DNA from: Fluviibacter sp048859965 | Lineage (GTDB): Bacteria; Pseudomonadota; Gammaproteobacteria; Burkholderiales; Rhodocyclaceae | Assembly: GCA_048859965.1 (NCBI GenBank) | Contig: JBLIZO010000091.1 | Coordinates: 1-10,733, forward strand | Reading direction: 5' to 3' | Length of the DNA: 10,733 nt | Shown: positions 1-6,126 of the stretch, piece by piece | How positions within the stretch are numbered: position 1 is the first letter of the stretch | Layout: each line of letters begins with the position of its first letter | The notes under the pieces: generated by a model | Seen by the model: only the letters and a program-made list of their open reading frames with translations | Databases searched by the model: none | What the model was told of the DNA's origin: nothing | Position numbers and translations under genes: made by a program

Positions 1-624
1 AGCAATCGGTTCGACGATCACCGCCGCCAGCTTGTCGGCATAGGTCTCAATCGCTTCGTTGAAGGCATCGATGTCGTTATAGGGCAGTACCAGCGTATGT
101 GCGGCCACGTCAGCCGGTACGCCACCCGATGACGGGTTGCCAAAAGTCAGCAAACCAGAACCGGCCTTCACCAGAAGGCTATCGGCATGACCGTGATAGC
201 AGCCTTCAAACTTGATGATCAGGTCGCGGCCGGTAAAGCCGCGCGCCAGGCGAATGGCACTCATGGTGGCTTCGGTGCCCGATGAAACCAGACGCACCAT
301 TTCCAGTGAGGGCAGCAGTTCGCAGAGCAGATCGGCGATCTCGACTTCGGCGCCGGTCGGTGCACCGAAAGTGAGGCCGCGGGCAGCGGTCGTTTGCACG
401 GCTTCCAGTACATCTGGATCAGCATGGCCCAGAATCAGCGGACCCCACGAACCCACGTAGTCGATATACACCTTGCCATCGGCGTCCGTCACGCGTGGGC
501 CTTTGCCCGAGGCAAAGAAGCGGGGCGTACCACCGACACCGCGGAAGGCGCGGACGGGCGAGTTCACACCGCCGGGAATGTGACGTTGAGCGGCGGCAAA
601 GAGTTGTTCGTTGCGACTGGTCAT
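1..624 (-). CDS. hemL: Glutamate-1-semialdehyde 2,1-aminomutase, N-terminal 208 residues (3' end outside window)
   Basis: HemL is the PLP enzyme that converts glutamate-1-semialdehyde to 5-aminolevulinate, the second step of the C5 route to haem. It is a soluble class III aminotransferase-fold protein. The reading frame opens at an ATG (minus strand, 624-622) and runs off the left edge. About half of the usual ~430 residues are visible, and the catalytic PLP lysine lies outside. Visible family hallmarks are GGVNSPVRAF (residues 18-27), the PLP-phosphate motif SSGTEATMSAIRLAR (114-128), GCYHGHAD (141-148) and the GNPSSGGVP loop (162-170). No frameshift or missing residue was seen in this part. 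The start lies 33 nt downstream of the thiE stop on the same strand with no obvious separate promoter, so thiE-hemL co-transcription is inferred. The Shine-Dalgarno is weak. Identity is near certain; truncation is due only to the window edge. Confidence 0.97.
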   Translation of the reverse strand, partial: MTSRNEQLFAAAQRHIPGGVNSPVRAFRGVGGTPRFFASGKGPRVTDADGKVYIDYVGSWGPLILGHADPDVLEAVQTTAARGLTFGAPTGAEVEIADLLCELLPSLEMVRLVSSGTEATMSAIRLARGFTGRDLIIKFEGCYHGHADSLLVKAGSGLLTFGNPSSGGVPADVAAHTLVLPYNDIDAFNEAIETYADKLAAVIVEPIA

Positions 625-657
625 GATGCGGGCTCGATAAAAAGAATGTGAAAAAGA

Positions 658-1308
658 TCAGGCGGCCAAGGGTTGTGCCATGAACTGGCGTACCCGGTTG
701 CCAACGCGTTCTGGGGTGGCGGGGGTGTCTGGTGTCCCGAACAGCTCGGAAATCAGGGCGACGGCATCAACATTGCCGGCCAGAGTGTCCACGTTGTCCA
801 GGGTGATGCCGCCAATGCCGCAGATGGGCACGCTGGGCCCGAGTACCGTGCGGAAAGCCGCTAATTCTTTGGCAGATACACGGCGCGCGGCCGGCTTGGT
901 GGGCGAATCAAAGCAGGCGCCAAAAGCCACATAGCTGGCGCCATCCTTGATGGCCTGCTGTGCCAGAGCCAGATCGTTATAGCAGGAGGCACCAATAATG
1001 GTATCGGGTGGCAGCAATCGACGGGCGTCACGGATGCTGCCGTCCGTACTGCCCAGATGCACGCCATCCGCACCGCAGGCGACCGCCAGAACGACATCGT
1101 CGTTGACGATCAGTTTGGCGCCGTAACGGTGGCAGTGGGCGACCAGTGCGCGTGCTCGGATGAGTCGCTCGGGCATGGCGCTGATCTTGTCACGGTATTG
1201 CATGATCGTGACACCCGCCTCCAGCGCGGCATCGGCCAGGGCCAGCAGGTGTGGCGTATCCGCGAGGTCAGGGGTAATCGCGTAGAGCGGGCCGGTAAAA
1301 GTGAACAC
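658..1308 (-). CDS. thiE: Thiamine-phosphate synthase
   Basis: ThiE condenses HMP-pyrophosphate with the thiazole phosphate carboxylate to give thiamine monophosphate. It is a cytosolic TIM-barrel enzyme. The 216-residue length fits the family. Motifs seen are QYRDK (37-41, pyrophosphate binding), IVNDD (67-71), GADGVHLG (79-86), GASCYN (106-111), VAFGACFDSPTK (127-138) and CGIGGI (163-168), in family order. The GTG at 1308-1306 is chosen because the following FTGPLYAITPD is the normal ThiE beginning. Upstream codons stay open, but no ATG, GTG or TTG is in frame for some 25 codons. No good Shine-Dalgarno is visible, so the start is the weak point. No thiamine-riboswitch THI-box (CTGAGA) is visible upstream. 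In many relatives thiD sits in this neighbourhood; here it is absent. thiE is followed by hemL after 33 nt and is divergent from the rubredoxin gene. Confidence 0.95.
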   Translation of the reverse strand: MFTFTGPLYAITPDLADTPHLLALADAALEAGVTIMQYRDKISAMPERLIRARALVAHCHRYGAKLIVNDDVVLAVACGADGVHLGSTDGSIRDARRLLPPDTIIGASCYNDLALAQQAIKDGASYVAFGACFDSPTKPAARRVSAKELAAFRTVLGPSVPICGIGGITLDNVDTLAGNVDAVALISELFGTPDTPATPERVGNRVRQFMAQPLAA

Positions 1309-1368
1309 AATAGGCGGAGCAGGAATGACGGAGGATGTGTAGATCCGTAAAAAGGTTGTCGATAAATA

Positions 1369-1409
1369 ATGACAACGGGATGACAGCGGACCAGCGCATC
1401 GGGTAGGAT
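1369..1409 (+). promoter_or_regulatory. Candidate sigma70 promoter for the rubredoxin-receiver pair, with a tandem 11-bp repeat
   Basis: A possible -35 box ATGACA (1380-1385) and -10 box TAGGAT (1404-1409) are 18 bp apart, 50 bp ahead of the rubredoxin ATG. The -35 overlaps the second copy of an imperfect tandem repeat: ATGACAACGGG (1369-1379) followed directly by ATGACAGCGGA (1380-1390), 9 of 11 identical. The divergent thiE start is at 1308, so this 150-bp gap must hold control sites for both directions. The boxes are weak matches judged by eye; the repeat is a direct observation and its role is unknown. Confidence 0.3.
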
Positions 1410-1458
1410 TGTCCGTATTGTATCAACCCAACCCCTTATTTTTGCCTAAGGTTTCGCC

Positions 1459-1638
1459 ATGAGTGGTCAGTCTTTCAAGTCTTGGATGTGTCTCGGTTGC
1501 GGCTTTATCTACGACGAAGAAGCCGGTCTTCCGGAAGACGGCATTGCGCCTGGCACGCTGTGGGCCGATGTGCCCATGAACTGGGTCTGCCCGGAATGCG
1601 GCCTGCGTAAAGAAGATTTCGAGATGATCGAACTCTGA
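1459..1638 (+). CDS. rubA: Rubredoxin (59 residues)
   Basis: This is a small one-iron electron carrier of the cytosol. Two CxxC-type pairs bind Fe: C11-L-G-C14 and C44-P-E-C47, the standard rubredoxin arrangement with CGFIYDE after the first pair and WVCPECG at the second. The acidic aromatic core (W39-type region GTLWADVP, then NW before the second pair) is also family-typical, and 59 residues is a full-length rubredoxin. The ATG at 1459 is preceded by AAGG seven bases away. It stands 27 nt upstream of the receiver gene on the same strand and is probably co-transcribed with it. In beta- and gammaproteobacteria a rubredoxin gene is commonly found near hemL and the thiamine genes. The redox partner cannot be told from the window; alkane hydroxylase-type and oxidative-stress roles are known in the family. 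The symbol is tentative. Confidence 0.95.
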   Translation: MSGQSFKSWMCLGCGFIYDEEAGLPEDGIAPGTLWADVPMNWVCPECGLRKEDFEMIEL

Positions 1639-1665
1639 TCGCATAAAACACAACGGGAGCCGAGG

Positions 1666-2034
1666 GTGAGCATACAGACGATACTGGTCATTGAGCCCTC
1701 TCCCGTGGAGCGTGCGCAGTTCGTCAATGCATTAAGCGCTGCCGGCTACCAGGTGATTGTTGCGGCAGACGGCGAAGAAGGTGTGGCGATTGCGCGCCGC
1801 GATTATCCTGACCTTGTTCTGATGGAAGTCGTCATGCCGGGGCTGAACGGTTATCAGGCGACGCGCGCGCTGACGCGTAGCGAAGACGAACGCCTTGCCC
1901 GTATGCCGATCATTCTGGTCTCGGCCAAAGGGCAGGATACCGACAAGGTCTGGGGTTTGCGCCAGGGTGCTATCGATTATCTGGTCAAGCCCGTGACCGA
2001 TGATGAACTGCTGACACGGATTGCGGATGTCTGA
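1666..2034 (+). CDS. Single-domain PilG/PilH-like response-regulator receiver lacking the phospho-acceptor Asp
   Basis: This is a 122-residue stand-alone CheY-like receiver with no output domain. Its sequence resembles the twitching-motility receiver PilH: MPGLNGYQATR (57-67) and KGQDTDKVW plus RQGAIDYLVKPV (88-96 and 99-110). The conserved switch residues S86 and K108 and the aromatic Y105 are kept. However, the acidic pair that normally follows the first beta strand (DD in LVDDSP) is E10-P11. The phospho-acceptor, Asp in VLMDVVMPG, is Glu at residue 54 (codon GAA, 1825-1827). It therefore should not be phosphorylated in the usual way; a Glu there can mimic the active state, which is an inference. 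Start is the GTG at 1666 with GGGAG (1655-1659) six bases upstream. It follows the rubredoxin gene by 27 nt and converges on the photolyase gene. No kinase, CheW or MCP gene is in view. The only other pilus gene here is pilT, about 7.3 kb downstream. Family assignment is sure; PilG versus PilH role is open. Confidence 0.9.
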   Translation: MSIQTILVIEPSPVERAQFVNALSAAGYQVIVAADGEEGVAIARRDYPDLVLMEVVMPGLNGYQATRALTRSEDERLARMPIILVSAKGQDTDKVWGLRQGAIDYLVKPVTDDELLTRIADV

Positions 2035-2039
2035 TTCGC

Positions 2040-2089
2040 ACTGATCGTTTGTTGCGGTCGGAGCCATCACGGTTTTTTTCTCGATCAGT
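2040..2089. repeat. 8-bp inverted repeat between convergent receiver and photolyase genes
   Basis: ACTGATCG (2040-2047) and CGATCAGT (2082-2089) are perfect inverted copies separated by 34 bases. They bracket the gap between the receiver stop (2034) and the photolyase stop (complement of 2085-2087, inside the right arm). A run of seven T (2073-2079) lies in the loop, not after the stem, so this is not a standard intrinsic terminator on either strand. It may help end one or both transcripts, or be chance. Confidence 0.3.
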
Positions 2090-3554
2090 CCCCGCTAACC
2101 GCTTTGAACCGTGCCAGCGTACGCTGCCGTGCTTCGGCATGATCGACGATAGGCGCCGGGTAATCGCGGCCGATCAATACACCACATTCGGTTTGTACGT
2201 CTGGCGGCATTGTCCACGGCGCGTGTATGTATTTGTCGGGCACCTTGGCGAGTTCGGGCACATAGCGGCGAATGAATTTGCCCTGGGGATCGAAGCGCTC
2301 CGACTGGGTCAACGGATTAAAAATACGGAACCACGGCTGTGCATCGCAGCCGGTGGATGCTGACCACTGCCAGCCGCCGTTGTTGGCGGAGAGATCGAAG
2401 TCGAGCAGCCATTGGGCGAACCAGGCTTCGCCGGTGCGCCAATCGAGCCCCAGGTCTTTGGTGTAAAACGAGGCGCTGATCATGCGCAACCGGTTGTGCA
2501 TCCAGCCGGTTTTAAACAGTTGGCGTTGGGCGGCATCCACCAAGGGGTAACCGGTGCAACCATGGCACCATGCCGTATGCCAATCCGGCTCGCTGTCCCA
2601 AACGAGCGCATCGAATGCCGGTTTGAACGCATGGCCGATGGCATGCGGAAAATGATGCAGGATAGCGAAGTAGAAGTCGCGCCAGATCAGTTCGTTAAGC
2701 CAGGTCAGTGCGCCTTCGGTGCCTTCGCGCCAGGCGCGACCCGCCAATTCACGAATGGAGACTGTGCCGAAGCGTAGATGGACAGACAGGTACGACACGC
2801 CTTTGATGGCAGGAAAATCACGGGCGACTTTGTAGTCGTCGATACGGGTGAAAAAATCGTCGACCCGCGCGCGACCGCCACGCATGCCGGGGGTCATGCC
2901 AATTGCACGCAGATCGGTGGTTTCAAAACCGATGTCGGCCAGCGTCGGAACACCTGTTGCCAGATCGGTCGGTGCCAGATGCGCCAGATAGCGCTCGACC
3001 GGGTAGGGCCGGACATAGAAATCGCCATCGTTGAGTGCGGCCTTTTTATACCAGGCATTCTTGTAGGGGGTGAACACCGTAAAGGCTTTCCCTGCCTGGG
3101 TGAGTACCTCATCCTGCTCAAAGATTGCCTGATCCTTGTAACAATGAAAATCGATGCCGGACAGACCCAGTGTGGCGGCAACATCGTGGTCGCGCAGGAT
3201 GGCGGCGGGCTCGTAGTCGCGATTGGCATAGACTGCGGCGACGCCCAGTTCTCGCGCCAATGCCGGAATCATCGTGCGCGGTCGGCCGTGTCGCACAATC
3301 AGGCTGCCGCCTGCCTCGCGTAGTGCCGAATCCAGTTCGGCCAGCGATTCGCGAATGAACTCGACGCGGCGATCCTGTCTGGGCAGGGGGTCCAGAATGT
3401 CGCAATCGAAAACGAACGCCAGATAAACTTGGCGGTGGCTACGCAGCGCGTGGTATAGCGCCGCATGGTCAGTCAGGCGCAGATCGCGGCGTAGCCAGAC
3501 GAGGGCCGGACGGTTATCGGGGGGTGGGGTTGTTGGCGAGTGATAGGTGAGCAT
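2085..3554 (-). CDS. phr: Class I deoxyribodipyrimidine photolyase (CPD photolyase)
   Basis: The enzyme uses blue light to split cyclobutane pyrimidine dimers. The 489 residues comprise an antenna-binding alpha/beta domain (PALVWLRRDLRLTDH, 16-30) and a C-terminal FAD-binding helical domain. Landmarks are NELIWRDFY (287-295; E288 and W291 correspond to the lesion-contacting E274 and W277 of E. coli), TGYPLVDAAQRQL (334-346), WMHNRLRM (351-358), NNGGWQWSASTG (391-402) and PWFRIFNP (407-414). The electron-transfer tryptophan triad of E. coli (W306, W359, W382) is complete as W319, W372 and W395, so it should be an active photolyase rather than a degenerate paralogue. Start choice: the ATG at 3554-3552 places homology close to the N-terminus but has no clear Shine-Dalgarno. 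An in-frame ATG at 3575-3573, preceded by GGGAAG, would add 7 residues but collides with the yqgE start; a still longer frame begins at 3644 and is unlikely. Divergent from yqgE. Confidence 0.95.
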   Translation of the reverse strand: MLTYHSPTTPPPDNRPALVWLRRDLRLTDHAALYHALRSHRQVYLAFVFDCDILDPLPRQDRRVEFIRESLAELDSALREAGGSLIVRHGRPRTMIPALARELGVAAVYANRDYEPAAILRDHDVAATLGLSGIDFHCYKDQAIFEQDEVLTQAGKAFTVFTPYKNAWYKKAALNDGDFYVRPYPVERYLAHLAPTDLATGVPTLADIGFETTDLRAIGMTPGMRGGRARVDDFFTRIDDYKVARDFPAIKGVSYLSVHLRFGTVSIRELAGRAWREGTEGALTWLNELIWRDFYFAILHHFPHAIGHAFKPAFDALVWDSEPDWHTAWCHGCTGYPLVDAAQRQLFKTGWMHNRLRMISASFYTKDLGLDWRTGEAWFAQWLLDFDLSANNGGWQWSASTGCDAQPWFRIFNPLTQSERFDPQGKFIRRYVPELAKVPDKYIHAPWTMPPDVQTECGVLIGRDYPAPIVDHAEARQRTLARFKAVSGD

Positions 3555-3557
3555 TTG

Positions 3558-3566
3558 CGGTAGAAT
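3558..3566 (+). promoter_or_regulatory. Candidate -10 element (TAGAAT) of the yqgE-pyr operon
   Basis: TAGAAT at 3561-3566, within CGGTAGAAT, ends only seven bases before the yqgE ATG at 3574. If used, transcription would start at or next to the A of the ATG, giving a leaderless or nearly leaderless message, which fits the lack of any Shine-Dalgarno there. No good -35 is visible at 16-18 bp; GTGATA (3540-3545) is a poor match at 15 bp. The same nine bases recur ahead of the permease gene at 10362-10370. Confidence 0.35.
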
Positions 3567-3573
3567 ACGCGAC

Positions 3574-4194
3574 ATGACCGCTTCCCGCGCACCCTCAGAC
3601 GAATCTGAAGCACCAAAGAGGTCGGAGTTGGCAGAATCTGCCACCTGGCTGCGCGGACATTTTCTGGTGGCTATGCCGGGTATGACAGACCCGCGGTTTG
3701 CCCGCAGTCTTATCTATCTGTGCGAGCATTCGGATCAGGGCGCCATGGGTATCGTCGTCAACAAACCCACGGATATGACGCTGGGCTCGTTATTTGAACG
3801 GGTAGAGCTCGCCAACCCGGATGCCGAACTGGCTGGGCAGCCCGTCCTGTTTGGCGGCCCCATGCAATTGGATCGCGCCTTCGTGCTGCATAAACCCGCC
3901 AAGCCCTGGCAGTCCACCATGAAGATCACGAGCGATATTGCATTGACCAGTTCCAAAGACATTCTTGAATCGGTGGGCGGCGAAACCGCGCCAGCGTCGA
4001 TTCTTGTTGCGCTGGGCTACGCCGGCTGGGTACCGGGGCAGCTCGACGATGAAATCCTGCAAAATGCCTGGCTCAGCGTACCGGCGGATGACGAGATTCT
4101 CTTCGATCTTCCTTATGAAGAACGGTTGCCTGCGGCGCTGGGCAAACTGGGAATCGGTTTTGATCGGCTATCGGATGTGGCGGGCCATGCCTGA
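3574..4194 (+). CDS. yqgE: YqgE/AlgH family (UPF0301) protein
   Basis: This is a conserved cytosolic protein of uncertain molecular role. The family is tied to transcriptional effects in a few bacteria (AlgH of Pseudomonas and alginate) but no biochemical activity is settled. Hallmarks are HFLVAMPGMTDPRFARSLIY (residues 30-49), CEHSDQGAMGIVVNKP, the FGGPMQLDRAFVLH segment, ILVALGYAGWVPGQLDDEI and the C-terminal end GHA. These match the family throughout its ~190 residues. The chosen ATG gives 206 residues with a 25-residue polar, low-conservation extension before the conserved start. A GTG at 3547 would add nine more residues but is followed by no family similarity. The stop overlaps the ruvX start by eight bases, so it heads the operon yqgE-ruvX-pyrR-pyrB-pyrC'. 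The yqgE-ruvX pairing is widely conserved in proteobacteria. Identity is firm; the start is moderately certain. Confidence 0.95.
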   Translation: MTASRAPSDESEAPKRSELAESATWLRGHFLVAMPGMTDPRFARSLIYLCEHSDQGAMGIVVNKPTDMTLGSLFERVELANPDAELAGQPVLFGGPMQLDRAFVLHKPAKPWQSTMKITSDIALTSSKDILESVGGETAPASILVALGYAGWVPGQLDDEILQNAWLSVPADDEILFDLPYEERLPAALGKLGIGFDRLSDVAGHA

Positions 4195-4651
4195 GGGCAC
4201 CGTCATGGGTTTTGACTTCGGAACCGTTCGCATCGGTGTGGCGATTGGTGAAACGGTGACGGGTCTGGCGCACCCGCTGGCCCTGATTGCCAGCGAACCC
4301 GTCGCCCAACGCTTCGCACAAATTGGCGCGTTGCTGGCAGAGTGGCAGCCGCAGCAGATTGTGGTCGGTTTGCCGACGGCACTGGATGGCACGGAGCATG
4401 AGATGACCCGGCGTTGCCGCCGCTTTGGCAATCAGCTTCATGGCCGATTCAATCTTCCGGTCGCCTGGGTGGACGAACGACTGAGTTCGGCCGAAGCGGC
4501 ACAGCGCCTGCATCAGGCCGGGCAATCGGCGCGCACGGCCAAGGCGCATGTGGATGCTGTCGCCGCCCAGATTCTGCTGCAACAGTGGCTGGACCAGAAG
4601 ACACCGCGGCAAGCCCAACACACTATGCTACCCGGAGGCGTGAATGCCTGA
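4187..4651 (+). CDS. ruvX: RuvX/YqgF family putative pre-16S rRNA nuclease / Holliday junction resolvase
   Basis: This is an RNase H-fold nuclease. The E. coli member (YqgF) is essential and is implicated in maturing the 5' end of 16S rRNA; the Holliday-junction resolvase name comes from fold similarity to RuvC. The 154-residue length is normal. Motifs are FDFGTVRIGVAIG (catalytic Asp9, residues 8-20), VVGLPTALDGTE, WVDERLSSAEA (second acidic site, D-E) and HVDAVAAQILL (final Asp). Start is the ATG at 4187, inside the last codons of yqgE (8-nt overlap, ATGCCTGA); an internal ATG six codons later is also possible. The frame is open far upstream, but that is only read-through opposite the yqgE frame. 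The stop overlaps the pyrR start by eight bases. The overlaps on both sides point to translational coupling within the operon. Confidence 0.95.
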   Translation: MPEGTVMGFDFGTVRIGVAIGETVTGLAHPLALIASEPVAQRFAQIGALLAEWQPQQIVVGLPTALDGTEHEMTRRCRRFGNQLHGRFNLPVAWVDERLSSAEAAQRLHQAGQSARTAKAHVDAVAAQILLQQWLDQKTPRQAQHTMLPGGVNA

Positions 4652-5168
4652 CTTGAAACAACTTCCCGATGCCGAAGCGCAGATTGCCGCTCTGGCGGCG
4701 CAATTGCACCCGGTGTTCGAACGTGCGCCGGAAACGGTGCTGATTGGTGTGTTTACCGGTGGTGTCTGGATCGCCGAGCGGCTCTCGCAGTTGCTGCCGT
4801 CGCACCCGCCCGTCGGTAGCGTGGACATTTCGTTTTATCGCGATGACTTCAGTGAACGGGGGCTGAGCCCGAATGTGCAGCCGACCACGGTACCGGTCGA
4901 TATTGCCGATAAGCCGGTCATCCTGGTCGATGATGTGCTCTACACCGGCCGCACGACGCGCGCAGCATTGAACGAGCTATTCGACTACGGCCGCCCTGCC
5001 AGCGTGCAACTGGCCGTGCTGGCGGATCGCGGTGGTCGCCAGTTGCCCATCGCCGCCAATTACTGCGCCTGGGAGGTCTCGTTGCCGGAGAATGCCAGCC
5101 TGGTGCTGGTGCGAACCCCTGCCGACGACCCCCTGGGACAACTGACCTGGAGCCTGGATGATGCTTGA
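4644..5168 (+). CDS. pyrR: PyrR family: pyrimidine operon regulator / uracil phosphoribosyltransferase
   Basis: PyrR is a type I phosphoribosyltransferase-fold protein. In Bacillus it binds pyr mRNA to cause attenuation and also makes UMP from uracil and PRPP. The 174 residues are typical. VILVDDVLYTGRT (92-104) is the PRPP-binding loop, GVFTGGVWIAERL (35-47) the early pyrophosphate loop, and VDISFYRDDFSERG (60-73) is characteristic of PyrR rather than of other transferases. GGAGG (4634-4638) lies five bases ahead of the ATG, a strong Shine-Dalgarno for an internal operon gene. It overlaps ruvX by 8 nt and pyrB by 11 nt. There is no leader between the genes in which a PyrR-dependent attenuator could form, so RNA regulation of this operon by the Bacillus mechanism looks unlikely. 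The salvage enzyme role or another kind of control remains possible (inference). Confidence 0.95.
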   Translation: MPDLKQLPDAEAQIAALAAQLHPVFERAPETVLIGVFTGGVWIAERLSQLLPSHPPVGSVDISFYRDDFSERGLSPNVQPTTVPVDIADKPVILVDDVLYTGRTTRAALNELFDYGRPASVQLAVLADRGGRQLPIAANYCAWEVSLPENASLVLVRTPADDPLGQLTWSLDDA

Positions 5169-6126
5169 TCCGCAACTCGATGCCGATGGTAATCTTGTTC
5201 ACCTGCTGTCAACCGAAGGGTTGTCACGCGAACAACTGACACGCTTACTGGATACGGGCGCCAGCTTTCTCGGCGTCTCCGACCGTGACATGAAGAAGGT
5301 GCCGCTGCTGCGCGGCAAGAGCGTCTTCAACTTGTTCTTTGAAAACTCCACGCGGACGCGGACCACCTTTGAAATTGCCGCCAAGCGCCTGTCGGCTGAC
5401 GTGATCAATCTGAACATGTCCACCTCCTCGACGGCCAAAGGTGAGACGCTGCTGGATACGGTCGATAATCTTTGCGCCATGCACGCGGATATGTTTGTCG
5501 TGCGTCATGAATCGAGTGGCGCGCCGCATCTGATTGTTGATCACTTGCGTCGCACGGGGCGTAACGACATTCACGTCATCAACGCCGGTGATGGTCGCCA
5601 TGGACACCCGACGCAGGGCTTGCTGGATATGTTTACCATTCGCCACTACAAGGGCGGCTTTGAGGGGCTGAACGTTGCGCTCATCGGTGATATCCTGCAC
5701 TCGCGCGTGGCGCGTTCCGACATTCATGCGCTCAAGACATTGGGCGCCGCTTCAATCCGCGTAATCGGTCCGCAGACGCTGATTCCCACCGACATCGAAT
5801 CGCTCGGCGTCGAAGTCCATCGTGATCTGAACACGGGGCTGAAAGACTGTGATGTCGTCATCGCGCTGCGTCTGCAACGCGAGCGCATGAGCGGTGCGTT
5901 ACTGCCCTCGGCAACCGAGTTCCACGATCGTTACGGCTTGACGCACGAGCGCCTCAAGGCAGCTCGGCCTGATGCGATTGTCATGCACCCGGGGCCCATG
6001 AACCGCGGCGTCGAAATTGATTCGGCCGTAGCCGACAGTCCGCGTGCCGTGATTCTGCCGCAGGTCACCTTTGGTATCGCAATGCGCATGGCGGTCATGA
6101 GTGTACTGGCGGGAGGTCAGGGATGA
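5158..6126 (+). CDS. pyrB: Aspartate carbamoyltransferase catalytic chain
   Basis: This enzyme joins carbamoyl phosphate and aspartate, the committed step of de novo pyrimidine synthesis. The 322 residues carry a complete active site: FFENSTRTRTTFE (60-72, carbamoyl-phosphate loop), STAKGETLLDT (91-101), GDGRHGHPTQGLLDM (144-158), LRLQRERM (237-244, aspartate side) and HPGPMNRG (277-284). It is directly followed by pyrC', whose product lacks dihydroorotase ligands. That pairing is the class A ATCase organisation known from Pseudomonas, where PyrB and PyrC' form a dodecamer and PyrC' is needed for assembly. No pyrI is present. Two ATGs are adjacent (5158 and 5161) after GGAG at 5149-5152; the first overlaps pyrR by 11 nt. 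The stop is shared with the pyrC' start as ATGA. Identity is certain; which ATG is used is not. Confidence 0.97.
   Translation: MMLDPQLDADGNLVHLLSTEGLSREQLTRLLDTGASFLGVSDRDMKKVPLLRGKSVFNLFFENSTRTRTTFEIAAKRLSADVINLNMSTSSTAKGETLLDTVDNLCAMHADMFVVRHESSGAPHLIVDHLRRTGRNDIHVINAGDGRHGHPTQGLLDMFTIRHYKGGFEGLNVALIGDILHSRVARSDIHALKTLGAASIRVIGPQTLIPTDIESLGVEVHRDLNTGLKDCDVVIALRLQRERMSGALLPSATEFHDRYGLTHERLKAARPDAIVMHPGPMNRGVEIDSAVADSPRAVILPQVTFGIAMRMAVMSVLAGGQG

Noticed and set aside
1309..1458. TPP riboswitch ahead of thiE
   Set aside because: No CTGAGA-type conserved element could be found on the minus strand of the gap.
2073..2079. T7 run as intrinsic terminator of the receiver gene
   Set aside because: No GC-rich stem directly precedes the T-run on the plus strand.
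2778..3323. 181-codon open frame on the plus strand within the photolyase
   Set aside because: Opposite strand of a well-supported photolyase; no family resemblance.
3555..3644. 30-residue N-terminal extension of the photolyase from an ATG at 3644
   Set aside because: It would overlap the yqgE coding region head-on, and the extension is acidic/serine-rich and outside the photolyase family core.
4073..4621. 182-codon open frame on the minus strand across yqgE/ruvX
   Set aside because: Antisense to two conserved genes; no recognisable domain.
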